Assembly (NCBI RefSeq): GCF_001043055.1
Contig: NZ_JYLF01000003.1
Location: forward strand, 434,001 to 498,000
DNA from: Pseudomonas weihenstephanensis
GTDB lineage: Bacteria > Pseudomonadota > Gammaproteobacteria > Pseudomonadales > Pseudomonadaceae
Reading direction: 5' to 3'
DNA: 64,000 nucleotides
Each line of letters begins with the position of its first letter. The stretch's first letter is position 1. A program made the translations under genes and the position numbers. This document shows positions 16,365-25,543 of the stretch, piece by piece. The notes below the pieces were generated by a model that worked only from the letters and a program-made list of their open reading frames with translations, searched no databases and was not told the DNA's origin.

Positions 16365-18293
16365 TCAGGTCTGCATGCGCCAGGCCTTGGCCAGACCAAC
16401 GGTGGTGGCCCCCTGCGGATGCTTCCAGGGCTTGTTACGTGCAACATACTTATTAACGATGTCGTCCAGCGCCTGGTTAACCTCAGTGGAGGTGGTTGCT
16501 TGTTTGAGGGTTTGCTCGACCCGCCGCAACAGGTTCAGGTTGGCCTCAGGCTGGCCAGGCAGAAACAATGCCGGGTAGATCACTTCTCGCGTGAAGTTCT
16601 CGGCGATCACCGCCACATCACGTTTCTTGGCTTCGGCGTAGGCGCTGGTCAGGACTTTCGACAGGTTGGCGGGTTTGCTCAAGTCGCTTTGCAGTAATTG
16701 CTGGAAGTTGCATTTTTCGGCCACATTGAGCTGTTTGCCTAGCCATTCGACTTGTTCCGGGCGACGGGCCAGCGCGTCGAGGTTGCGTAATGCCGCACCC
16801 AGTTTTTGCGTTAACTTCAGCGTGGGTGCCGTGTTTGCTTCGTTGATCGCAGCGTCAAGCGATGCTAGTGCGCTAGGTGCCTGCTGACGAAATTGCAAAA
16901 TATCAGCGTATCCGCCCAGCTTCTTCAGGGCGGGCGCAACGCAGCTGAGCATCTCATCGTCCATCGCCAAAACGGCATCCGGCATCGAAGCAAAGTGATG
17001 CTGCTCGCGCACGGCTGCGCGCTTGTCCAAATGATCAATGACGGCTTGGCGGGAGAGCGCTTGCAGGTGATGTTTAACGCCCAGGTTCATGGTGAAGTTG
17101 ACGGTTCCGTTGAACTTGCCGCGAAAATCGCCCAGGGCGGTGTTTAAAGGCAGCGTGACACGCTGTTCGGAAAACGACTCGCTTCGGTTTTTCGCAAAGT
17201 TTTTTGCACCGTTAGGGGGCAGTCCTGTGAGTTGGTTGATGGCATGGCTGATAAAACTCCCCTTGGGGTTTTCGGCTTTCGACGCTCCAGGCTCAAAGCG
17301 TACGATCAGTTTTTCAGCCGCGCTGAGCGGACTACTGTGGGAGGGAGGGTCGTAGACATCAATGTCAGGTGTATTGAGTAGCAAGCCGCCGTCCTGAAAC
17401 GCGGTTTTTTGTCCGTCTTGTTGAAACGCCAGGTGTTGTTCTGAAGGCTGCTTGAACAGAATCGGCAGCGCTCCGGAAATGTGCGCTGCGCGGGCAATGT
17501 CCATGTCCGGAGTCAAGCTGGCATTGAACAGGACTAATTGCTGACGCCCCCCGAAAATGCCCACACCCGTGATATTGAGTTGTTTGATCTCAGGAATGTG
17601 CCGGCTCAGCACGTCAAGGTCGGCGAAGGTGGTAGGCCCTCCGGCGTGCAATTTGTCAGCAATGGCCATGATGGGCGCGGTGCGTGTCTCACGTGTCATG
17701 TTTGCAATATGGGCAAGAATGACTTTGCGCGACTCAGTGCGTATCAGTTCTTCAAGGGGTTCGGCTTTGGATTGGAGGCGCGGCAGCACGGTCAGCAACA
17801 TTTGCGCAAAGGTGCCCGTTTTCCCCGGTAGATGGCTGACCCTTTCTCCCAGCGCGGTGCTGGCATTTTGCAGGCTTGCCAAGGTGCTGCTCGTGCTGTT
17901 TAACAGCTGCGGGAAGTTGATGGTATTGGACAGTGTGTTGAACGCTTTGGCGCCCACCCCGCTGGCCAGCAGTGCGGCTGAAATCCCGCCCGCTGATGAG
18001 CCGCAAATGGTTACAACATCTTTGAGCAGATTTTTGTCCTCAAGCGCCTGTATGACGCCAGGAAAGGCGATGCCTTTGGCGCCGCCGCCGCTGAGGATGA
18101 GTTGGGTCACCGGCGGGGGCGACAGCATCACATCAACGCTGCCATTACTGTTGAGTTGAAGGGTGATTCTGCGTTTGCCTGCATTCTCGGTTAATAGCGT
18201 TTGAGCAGCCTGCGCATCGCTTCGTACGCTTGGCGCATGGCCTGTGATTTGTGATGTCGGGGGATATAGAAGGGGCGAGATGGTTTTTTTCAT
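16365..18293 (-). CDS. Orphan ExoU-like patatin phospholipase
   Basis: The 642-residue protein aligns along nearly its whole length with the exoU product at 31652-33697. It has the oxyanion glycine loop GGGAKG (residues 69-74), the nucleophile motif GSSAG with Ser100, and the second dyad residue Asp301 in QDGG. Thus it looks catalytically intact. The C-terminal membrane-binding region is present and ends in AKAWRM like the other copy. The N-terminus is about 41 residues shorter, in the part that in ExoU carries the secretion signal and chaperone-binding site. No SpcU-like gene is adjacent and I find no ExsA-type promoter element in the 248 bases upstream. Function as a type III effector is inference; it could instead be self-secreted, chaperoned by SpcU in trans, or act elsewhere. 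Confidence 0.9.
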   Translation of the reverse strand: MKKTISPLLYPPTSQITGHAPSVRSDAQAAQTLLTENAGKRRITLQLNSNGSVDVMLSPPPVTQLILSGGGAKGIAFPGVIQALEDKNLLKDVVTICGSSAGGISAALLASGVGAKAFNTLSNTINFPQLLNSTSSTLASLQNASTALGERVSHLPGKTGTFAQMLLTVLPRLQSKAEPLEELIRTESRKVILAHIANMTRETRTAPIMAIADKLHAGGPTTFADLDVLSRHIPEIKQLNITGVGIFGGRQQLVLFNASLTPDMDIARAAHISGALPILFKQPSEQHLAFQQDGQKTAFQDGGLLLNTPDIDVYDPPSHSSPLSAAEKLIVRFEPGASKAENPKGSFISHAINQLTGLPPNGAKNFAKNRSESFSEQRVTLPLNTALGDFRGKFNGTVNFTMNLGVKHHLQALSRQAVIDHLDKRAAVREQHHFASMPDAVLAMDDEMLSCVAPALKKLGGYADILQFRQQAPSALASLDAAINEANTAPTLKLTQKLGAALRNLDALARRPEQVEWLGKQLNVAEKCNFQQLLQSDLSKPANLSKVLTSAYAEAKKRDVAVIAENFTREVIYPALFLPGQPEANLNLLRRVEQTLKQATTSTEVNQALDDIVNKYVARNKPWKHPQGATTVGLAKAWRMQT

Positions 18294-18409
18294 ACTGCTC
18301 GGGCTCTCTCACTGTTAAGCGCTTTATTGGCGAAAGAGCAAGGTAGAAAAAACCGGGTAGTTTGTCTGTGCGCTGAACGATAAGGCCACACTAAAAGGGT
18401 GCCCGCTCA

Positions 18410-18430
18410 GTGAGCCTCAGAAAGGCTCAC
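18410..18430. repeat. Perfect 8-base inverted repeat upstream of the orphan exoU-like gene
   Basis: GTGAGCCT and AGGCTCAC are separated by five bases, within the 248-base gap between the thioesterase stop and the exoU-like start. No T-run follows on either strand. It could be an operator or part of a weak terminator of the upstream thioesterase transcript. Confidence 0.4.
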
Positions 18431-18541
18431 GATGGCGCTAGAAAGACGGTGTACTCACCTCTCTGTCAATTTCCTACAAGCCTCTAGGCTCCAGTGAAAA
18501 AGAATCCCGCCACTTGCGTTGAACGGGCCTATGCCGACGGT

Positions 18542-18949
18542 TTATGTTTCGCCGTTTGCATCGTCCTGAAACTGGTCTTTGACGTATTTGATTTCTGTGC
18601 GTCCGTGCGGAGCAGGCAGGCCGTCCTCACCCAAGTTAACAAACACCATTTTGTCGACGGTGAGGATGCTCTTGCGGGTGATCTTGTTGCGCACTTCACA
18701 GGTGAGGGTGATCGAGGTACGGCCGAATTCGGTGGCGGTGATGCCCAACTCGATGATGTCGCCCTGACGTGAGGCGCTGACAAAGTTGATTTCCGAGATG
18801 TATTTGGTCACCACGCGCTGGTTGCCCAACTGAACAATGGCGTAGATGGCGGCTTCTTCGTCGATCCAGCGCAGCAAGCTGCCACCGAACAGCGTGCCAT
18901 TGGGGTTGAGGTCTTCGGGTTTTACCCATTTGCGGGTGTGAAAGTTCAT
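18542..18949 (-). CDS. Acyl-CoA thioesterase, hotdog fold (YciA type)
   Basis: The 135-residue protein has the hotdog thioesterase signature: NPNGTLFGGSLLRWIDEEAA near residues 15-34, with the catalytic aspartate/glutamate cluster, and INFVSASRQGDIIELG on the next strand. Such enzymes hydrolyse acyl-CoA thioesters in the cytoplasm. It sits upstream of and divergent from ahcY, a conserved Pseudomonas neighbourhood. Substrate chain length cannot be read from sequence. Confidence 0.92.
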   Translation of the reverse strand: MNFHTRKWVKPEDLNPNGTLFGGSLLRWIDEEAAIYAIVQLGNQRVVTKYISEINFVSASRQGDIIELGITATEFGRTSITLTCEVRNKITRKSILTVDKMVFVNLGEDGLPAPHGRTEIKYVKDQFQDDANGET

Positions 18950-19068
18950 GTTCGCTCCTGACCGTCTGCCGTTAGATGCGGGCCATCATGTCAGACCCTG
19001 GCGCTGCGCTCTATTAAGCTTCGACTATGGTCTCGATTAAGCAAATGGAAAAAGGCGTGGATAAAGCC

Positions 19069-19097
19069 TTGGGAACATCTGCCTTGATGGCTATAAT
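19069..19097 (+). promoter_or_regulatory. Sigma-70 promoter for ahcY
   Basis: TTGGGA at 19069-19074 and a perfect TATAAT at 19092-19097 are 17 bases apart. Transcription would begin near 19104, about 45 bases before the riboswitch core and about 170 bases before the ahcY start. Confidence 0.75.
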
Positions 19098-19144
19098 CAC
19101 CTCCGCTTCAAAACGGTCATTTTCATCCAGTACCGTTCCCGCCA

Positions 19145-19262
19145 CCTGTCCGAGGGGCGCTGCAGCAGGTAAAACCTGTCAGGCTCGGATGGGGCGTTGT
19201 TTGTTCAGGGTTCCCTGGGCAGGCACTAAACGCACAACGGCGCCCATTCGCGATCAAACGAA
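19145..19262 (+). ncRNA. S-adenosylhomocysteine (SAH) riboswitch
   Basis: The leader of ahcY contains the conserved SAH-riboswitch core: CCGAGGGGCGCTGCAGC at 19150-19166, then a small hairpin (CAGGTAAAACCTG), then AGGCTCGGA at 19181-19189, which pairs back with the first CCGAG. Further downstream CGTTGT can pair with ACAACG, matching the accessory stem. This class binds SAH and turns on SAH hydrolase. The switch lies directly between a strong promoter and the ahcY ribosome site, so an ON switch is expected. Boundaries are approximate. Confidence 0.9.
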
Positions 19263-19274
19263 TGGAGGCTCTAA

Positions 19275-20684
<1,410 letters not shown>

Positions 20685-20690
20685 TTAGAA

Positions 20691-20727
20691 AAAGGCGGTC
20701 AGGCTTGTACTGACCGCCTTTTTTTTA
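20691..20727 (+). terminator. Rho-independent terminator after ahcY
   Basis: A perfect stem with arms at 20691-20702 and 20710-20721 (AAAGGCGGTCAG and its complement), a seven-base loop and a run of T to 20727 lies seven bases after the ahcY stop. It separates ahcY from metF. Confidence 0.92.
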
Positions 20728-20787
20728 TGTGTGAGTTCAGCGTCAGGGGTTGTCATCAACCGCCTGCGCGTATGCAAGGGTATTCCC

Positions 20788-21633
20788 ATGTCTCAAGACC
20801 GTCGTTTCAGCTTCGAGTTCTTCCCGACCAAGACCGATGCTGGACATGAAAAACTGATGAACACGGCTCGCCAACTGGCGACCTACAACCCGGATTTTTT
20901 CTCCTGCACCTACGGTGCCGGTGGCTCTACCCGTGACCGCACGATCAACACCGTGCTGCAACTGGAGAGCGAAGTAAACGTACCTGCGGCCCCGCATTTG
21001 TCCTGCGTTGGCGACAGCAAGGACGATTTGCGCAGCCTGTTGGCACAGTACAAGGCCGCAGGCATCAAGCGTATTGTTGCGCTGCGTGGCGACCTGCCTT
21101 CGGGTATGGGCATGGCCAGCGGTGAGCTACGTTATGCCAACGACCTGGTGAGCTTCATTCGTGAAGAGAGCGGCAGCCACTTCCACATTGAAGTCGCCGC
21201 GTACCCGGAAATGCACCCCCAAGCGCGTAATTTCGAAGACGATATCACCAACTTCGTGCGTAAGGCCCATGCCGGTGCTGACAGCGCGATCACCCAATAC
21301 TTCTTCAACGCTGACAGCTATTTCCGTTTTGTTGAGCGCGTTCAAGAGGCGGGCGTCACGATTCCGATCGTGCCGGGCATCATGCCGATCACCAACTACA
21401 GCAAACTTGCGCGTTTCTCTGACGCCTGTGGCGCTGAAATCCCACGCTGGATTCGCAAGCAGCTCGAAGCCTATGGCGATGACGTGCAGAGCATTCAGGC
21501 GTTTGGCGAAGAGGTCATCAGTGACATGTGCGCACGCCTGCTCGACGGTGGCGCACCGGGGCTGCACTTCTACACCTTGAACCAGTCCGAGCCGAGCCTG
21601 GCGATCTGGAACAACCTGAAGCTTTCGCGCTAA
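20788..21633 (+). CDS. metF: Methylenetetrahydrofolate reductase
   Basis: This 281-residue FAD enzyme reduces 5,10-methylene-THF to 5-methyl-THF for methionine synthesis. The barrel signatures FSFEFFPTKT at the N-terminus, CTYGAGGSTRDRT near residue 44 and ALRGDLP near residue 100 are all visible. The ATG at 20788 has AAGGG eight bases upstream, and the protein then begins MSQDRRFSFEF as in relatives. It lies downstream of ahcY but after a terminator, so it likely has its own promoter in the short gap. Confidence 0.97.
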   Translation: MSQDRRFSFEFFPTKTDAGHEKLMNTARQLATYNPDFFSCTYGAGGSTRDRTINTVLQLESEVNVPAAPHLSCVGDSKDDLRSLLAQYKAAGIKRIVALRGDLPSGMGMASGELRYANDLVSFIREESGSHFHIEVAAYPEMHPQARNFEDDITNFVRKAHAGADSAITQYFFNADSYFRFVERVQEAGVTIPIVPGIMPITNYSKLARFSDACGAEIPRWIRKQLEAYGDDVQSIQAFGEEVISDMCARLLDGGAPGLHFYTLNQSEPSLAIWNNLKLSR

Positions 21634-22003
21634 TCCGTACCCTGTAGTCGCTGTCGAAGGTTGCGAAGGGTTGTGAAACAACCCGTTTGTCTGAGGACCC
21701 TTCGAGCCTTATCGCAGGCAGCGCTCCGGGGTTATTTTGCGCAACAAGCCGTTGAGCAGCATGAAATCGGCGCGCCGTGAATGCTCTGTTATACTGCGGG
21801 CTTTCCGCCAGGCTTACGCCCGGCCGCTCGTCCTTGTACAAGGCATTCAACCCCGCTACTGCGCAGCACTTGCCAGCGCGAGCGGTGCGAATGGACCTTC
21901 AGGACCGAAGCAGGACCGGACGGGATTGCGTCTCCTATAAACGCCATTCACGCCAGGCAAGACTATCCCTTTGGGCCAAGCCCTAACTAGAACAGGATTA
22001 CTC
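21634..22003 (+). other. metF-rhlE intergenic region with probable long rhlE leader
   Basis: This 370-base gap has one clear promoter-like element, TATACT at 21790-21795, with no good -35. If used, it would give the helicase mRNA a 5' leader of about 200 bases. The gap holds several short GC-rich open frames with no recognisable product. I see no known riboswitch class in it. Confidence 0.45.
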
Positions 22004-23857
22004 ATGTCCTTTGCTTCCCTCGGTCTCTCCGAGGCTTTAGTCCGCGCCATTGAAGCAGCGGGCTATACCGAGCCTACTCCGGTGCAACAGCGGGCCATTC
22101 CCGCCGTGTTGCAAGGTCGCGATTTGATGGTTGCGGCTCAGACAGGTACTGGTAAAACCGGCGGTTTCGCTCTTCCGATCCTGGAAAAGTTGTTCCCCAA
22201 CGGTCACCCAGACAAATCCCAGCGTCACGGCCCGCGTCAACCGCGCGTACTGGTCCTGACCCCGACTCGCGAACTCGCCGCCCAGGTGCACGAGAGCTTC
22301 AAGCTCTATGCCCGCGACTTGAAGTTCGTCAGTGCTTGCGTGTTTGGGGGTGTCGGTACCAACCCTCAGGTTCAGGCGCTGGCCCGTGGTGTTGACGTGC
22401 TGGTGGCATGCCCGGGTCGTTTGCTCGACCTGGCCGGCCAAGGCAGCGTTGACCTGTCCCACGTTGAAATCCTGGTGCTCGACGAAGCAGACCGGATGCT
22501 CGACATGGGCTTTGTCCATGACGTGAAAAAAGTCCTCGCCCGTCTGCCGTCCAAGCGTCAAAACCTGCTGTTTTCGGCGACGTTCTCCAAGGACATCACC
22601 GACCTGGCCGGCAAGTTGTTGCGCAACCCTGAGCGCATCGAAGTCACGCCGCCCAACACCACGGTCGAGCGTATTGAGCAACGCGTATTCCGCCTGCCTG
22701 CCAGTCATAAGCGTGCCTTGCTGGCGCATTTGATCACGGCCGGTGCATGGGAGCAGGTACTGGTATTTACCCGTACCAAGCACGGCGCCAACCGTTTGGC
22801 CGAATACCTGGACAAGCACGGCCTCAGCGCTGTGGCCATCCACGGTAACAAGAGCCAAAACGCGCGCACCAAAGCGCTGGCTGATTTCAAAGCCGGCAGT
22901 GTGCGCATTCTGGTAGCGACCGACATCGCCGCGCGTGGTCTGGACATCGACCAACTGCCGCACGTCGTCAACTTCGAGTTGCCTAACGTCGATGAAGATT
23001 ACGTTCACCGTATTGGCCGTACAGGCCGTGCCGGTCGTTCGGGCGAAGCAATCTCGCTGGTTGCCCCGGATGAAGAAAAGCTGCTGAAAAGCATCGAGCG
23101 CATGACCAAGCAGAAAATCGCCGATGGCGACCTGATGGGTTTTGACTCCAGCACCATCGAAGCTGAAAAGCCTGAAGTGCGTGAGCGTCCGGATGTGCGT
23201 AACCCGCGCAACCCACCACGCGGCCCACGCGGTGACGGTCCTAATGGCGGCGGCGGTGGTCGTAAGGACAAAGGTAAGGACAAGGGTAAAGAAAAGCCTG
23301 CCGCCGCACGCGGTGAGCGTCCGGCCCGTGAGCAAAAGCCACGTGAAGGCACGTCCGCCCGTGAGCCACGTCAGCAGTCAGCACCATCGGCACCGCGTCA
23401 GGACGCTAACCGTGCCCCGGACGAGTTCCGTGATGACGATGTGGATAACTTTGGTAACCGCGCTGATTACGTCAGCCCCTACCAGAACAAAAACAACCAG
23501 AGCCGTGGTCGCCGCCCAGGCGCTCCGGCGCAGGGTACAGGGGCTGCTCCCGCTGCGCGTAACGGCGCTCGTCCAAGTGGCCCGCGCACAGGCAGTGGCG
23601 CAACCACTGGCACACCGCCAGCCAAGCGCAATGGCCCACGCAGCGGCGCACCGCGAGATGGTCAGGCCCGCCGCGAGAATCGCCCGGTCCGTGACGATGC
23701 CCGTCAAGAACCCGCCGTTAAAGGTCCTCGTGAGAGCCAGCCAAAGATCATGCACAAAGAGTCGAAAAGCGACCGCTTCCCGACGCCTGAGCAGCTTGAT
23801 CAACTGCCTAACCGCCCTCGCGGTGAAAAACCAGCGTTGCTGACCCGCAACCGCTGA
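22004..23857 (+). CDS. rhlE: DEAD-box RNA helicase, RhlE family
   Basis: The 617-residue protein has a complete helicase core: Q motif near residue 28, AQTGTGKT (motif I), [19 protein letters not shown] (motif II), SATFS (motif III) and the C-terminal [11 protein letters not shown] (motif VI). After about residue 390 comes a 220-residue basic, Gly/Arg/Pro-rich low-complexity tail typical of RhlE proteins that bind RNA and ribonucleases. Its position near ahcY and metF matches P. aeruginosa RhlE2. The ATG at 22004 follows AGGA at seven bases; an upstream in-frame start would add 11 residues. Confidence 0.93.
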   Translation: MSFASLGLSEALVRAIEAAGYTEPTPVQQRAIPAVLQGRDLMVAAQTGTGKTGGFALPILEKLFPNGHPDKSQRHGPRQPRVLVLTPTRELAAQVHESFKLYARDLKFVSACVFGGVGTNPQVQALARGVDVLVACPGRLLDLAGQGSVDLSHVEILVLDEADRMLDMGFVHDVKKVLARLPSKRQNLLFSATFSKDITDLAGKLLRNPERIEVTPPNTTVERIEQRVFRLPASHKRALLAHLITAGAWEQVLVFTRTKHGANRLAEYLDKHGLSAVAIHGNKSQNARTKALADFKAGSVRILVATDIAARGLDIDQLPHVVNFELPNVDEDYVHRIGRTGRAGRSGEAISLVAPDEEKLLKSIERMTKQKIADGDLMGFDSSTIEAEKPEVRERPDVRNPRNPPRGPRGDGPNGGGGGRKDKGKDKGKEKPAAARGERPAREQKPREGTSAREPRQQSAPSAPRQDANRAPDEFRDDDVDNFGNRADYVSPYQNKNNQSRGRRPGAPAQGTGAAPAARNGARPSGPRTGSGATTGTPPAKRNGPRSGAPRDGQARRENRPVRDDARQEPAVKGPRESQPKIMHKESKSDRFPTPEQLDQLPNRPRGEKPALLTRNR

Positions 23858-23871
23858 GTGAACGGCTTATA

Positions 23872-23907
23872 AAAAACGCCCTCGATCGCACGATCGGGGG
23901 CGTTTTT
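23872..23907 (+). terminator. Rho-independent terminator after rhlE
   Basis: A 17-pair stem (arms 23872-23888 and 23891-23907, one G-T pair) ends in a T-run, fifteen bases after the rhlE stop. The arm core is ACGCCCTCGATCG. Confidence 0.9.
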
Positions 23908-23923
23908 GTTTGGGCATAAAAAA

Positions 23924-23947
23924 GCCCCGACTCTCACGAGTCAGGGC
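23924..23947 (-). terminator. Bidirectional terminator between rhlE and yceI
   Basis: GCCCCGACTC and GAGTCAGGGC form a 10-position stem with one mismatch and a four-base loop. It is flanked by an A-run on the left (T-run for minus-strand transcripts) and by GTTTTT on the right. It can therefore stop the yceI transcript and also back up the rhlE terminator. Confidence 0.85.
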
Positions 23948-23972
23948 GTTTTTCATCTGTACGAAAGCGCTA

Positions 23973-24548
23973 TTACTTGTCTTTCACACCTTCCAGCGAA
24001 ATATCCAGGGTCAGCGTCTGGTCGGTACCTGGGGACTTGATGCCGAAGTCGTTCAGGTTGACAGACGTGGTCGCGTTGAAGCCTGCGCGTTCGCCACCCC
24101 ATGGATCTTTGCCTTCGCCGTTGAACGTCGCTTTGAACGTGACTGGCTTAGTCACGCCGTGCAAGGTCAGGTCGCCTGTCACGTCAGCTGTTTTCTCGCC
24201 AGTCGGCACCACTTTGGTCGACTTGAAGGTGGCTTGCGGGTACTTGCTCACATCCAGGAAATCTTTGCTGGCGATGTGCTTGTCACGTTCAGCGTGGTTC
24301 GAGAACAGGCTGGCAGTTTTCAGGGTGACGTCGATTTTGCTGTCAGCAGGTTTGGCAGCGTCCCACGAGAATGTGCCGCTCCAGTCCTTGAACGTACCGT
24401 GAATGAAGCTGAAGCCCAGGTGGCTGACTTTCCAGTCGATAAAGGCGTGTTGGCCTTCTTTGTCGATGGTGTAGTCAGCAGCCATGACCTGGCCGGCCGA
24501 CAGCAGTGCAGTACCCAGTGCCAAAGCGGCGAGTGTTTTTTTCAACAT
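23973..24548 (-). CDS. YceI family periplasmic protein
   Basis: The 191-residue protein has a signal peptide of about 24 residues ([20 protein letters not shown], then VMA before the mature end) and a YceI-type lipocalin-like barrel, with [14 protein letters not shown] near the N-terminus of the mature part and [11 protein letters not shown] in the middle. YceI proteins bind isoprenoid-like lipids; the P. aeruginosa homologue at this locus is the secreted protein PasP. The ATG at 24548 is preferred because AAGGAA lies about eight bases upstream. It follows the cytochrome b561 gene by 32 bases, a common pairing. Confidence 0.93.
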   Translation of the reverse strand: MLKKTLAALALGTALLSAGQVMAADYTIDKEGQHAFIDWKVSHLGFSFIHGTFKDWSGTFSWDAAKPADSKIDVTLKTASLFSNHAERDKHIASKDFLDVSKYPQATFKSTKVVPTGEKTADVTGDLTLHGVTKPVTFKATFNGEGKDPWGGERAGFNATTSVNLNDFGIKSPGTDQTLTLDISLEGVKDK

Positions 24549-24580
24549 GCGTTCTATTCCTTTTGAGTTGAGGTTGAACA

Positions 24581-25132
24581 TCAGGCTTTACGCCCCAGCA
24601 TACGAGTCAGGGTCGCATCACGATCAATAAAGTGGTGCTTGAGTGCGACTAGACCATGCAAACCGGCGAAAACCACCACGGTCCAGGCCAGGTACAAGTG
24701 CACGACACCTGCCACATCCGCCTGGTCGGGCAGACTGGAAACCAGTGCAGGCACTTCAAACAGCCCGAAAACCGGGATACCCACGCCTTCAGCGGTGGAA
24801 ATAAGGTAGCCGGCAATCATTACCGCGAACAAACTTAGATACAAAAAACCGTGGCCGAGCGTGGCACCGATGCGGGTAGCACGGCTGTAACTGGCCAAAG
24901 CGGGCGGTGCCGGGCTGAACCAGCGCCACACCACACGTATGACCATCACCGCCAGTAGCGTGAGACCAATGCTTTTATGCAGGTCAGGTGCTTCCTTACG
25001 CCAAGGACTGTAGTAGTCGAGACCGACCATCCACAAGCCCAGCGCGAATAATCCAAATACCGCCAACGCAACAGACCAATGCAAGAAAACGCTGACAGCG
25101 CCATAGCGAGAAGAAGAATTACGTAGCTGCAT
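24581..25132 (-). CDS. Cytochrome b561 family protein
   Basis: A four-helix integral membrane cytochrome of 183 residues. Histidines for two haem groups are placed as expected: in [12 protein letters not shown] (helix 1), in DLHKSIG (near residue 52), and in the later helices LGHGFLYL and [12 protein letters not shown]. It would pass electrons from quinols at the inner membrane, perhaps coupled to the downstream YceI protein. Two starts are possible: ATG at 25141, or at 25132 with ACAGGA at a better distance; the latter is used here. Confidence 0.9.
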   Translation of the reverse strand: MQLRNSSSRYGAVSVFLHWSVALAVFGLFALGLWMVGLDYYSPWRKEAPDLHKSIGLTLLAVMVIRVVWRWFSPAPPALASYSRATRIGATLGHGFLYLSLFAVMIAGYLISTAEGVGIPVFGLFEVPALVSSLPDQADVAGVVHLYLAWTVVVFAGLHGLVALKHHFIDRDATLTRMLGRKA

Positions 25133-25543
25133 TGCCGACATCCTGTAGGAACTTGGGCCTAAGACTAATGGTTTACCTATCGAATGAAAGCGCATTTTTT
25201 CGCTGTAAGGTATCGATAAATACGATCTGTAACCTTACCCAAAGAGGTTAAGGGAATATTAAACCGGAGGTAACCGAGGTGGAGCTGCCCATTCGGGAGG
25301 TGTCAGAGCAATGCAGTCAGGCCCCCTGTGCGTCAGCTCGCGATAAACAATCAGCAATGATGTGGCTTGTACGTGACACCTTGCCCGTGCACTCCCGCAG
25401 GCATGGGTTTGGGTTGGGCGTATCCTTTTATGTCCAAAAGCCAGTTACACACTAGCGCTTGATATGAACCCGTATGACCGACAGATTTCGCCTCGAAAAC
25501 GCCAGCCGTTTTAATCGCTTTGGCTGAACTAAAAGGTCTTTTT
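25133..25543. other. Divergent b561-decarboxylase intergenic region
   Basis: About 410 bases separate these divergent genes. GTAAGGT at 25205-25211 and ACCTTAC at 25232-25238 form an interrupted inverted repeat that could be an operator near the b561 promoter. AAAAGG at 25531-25536 is the ribosome site of the decarboxylase. A 186-codon open frame on the minus strand overlaps the region and the decarboxylase but shows no family features. I see no convincing promoter. Confidence 0.45.

Noticed and set aside
18294..18541. Possible ExsA element upstream of the orphan exoU-like gene
   Set aside because: I checked for A-tract, GnC, six bases, TGnnA on the minus strand; no position satisfies more than two of the parts.
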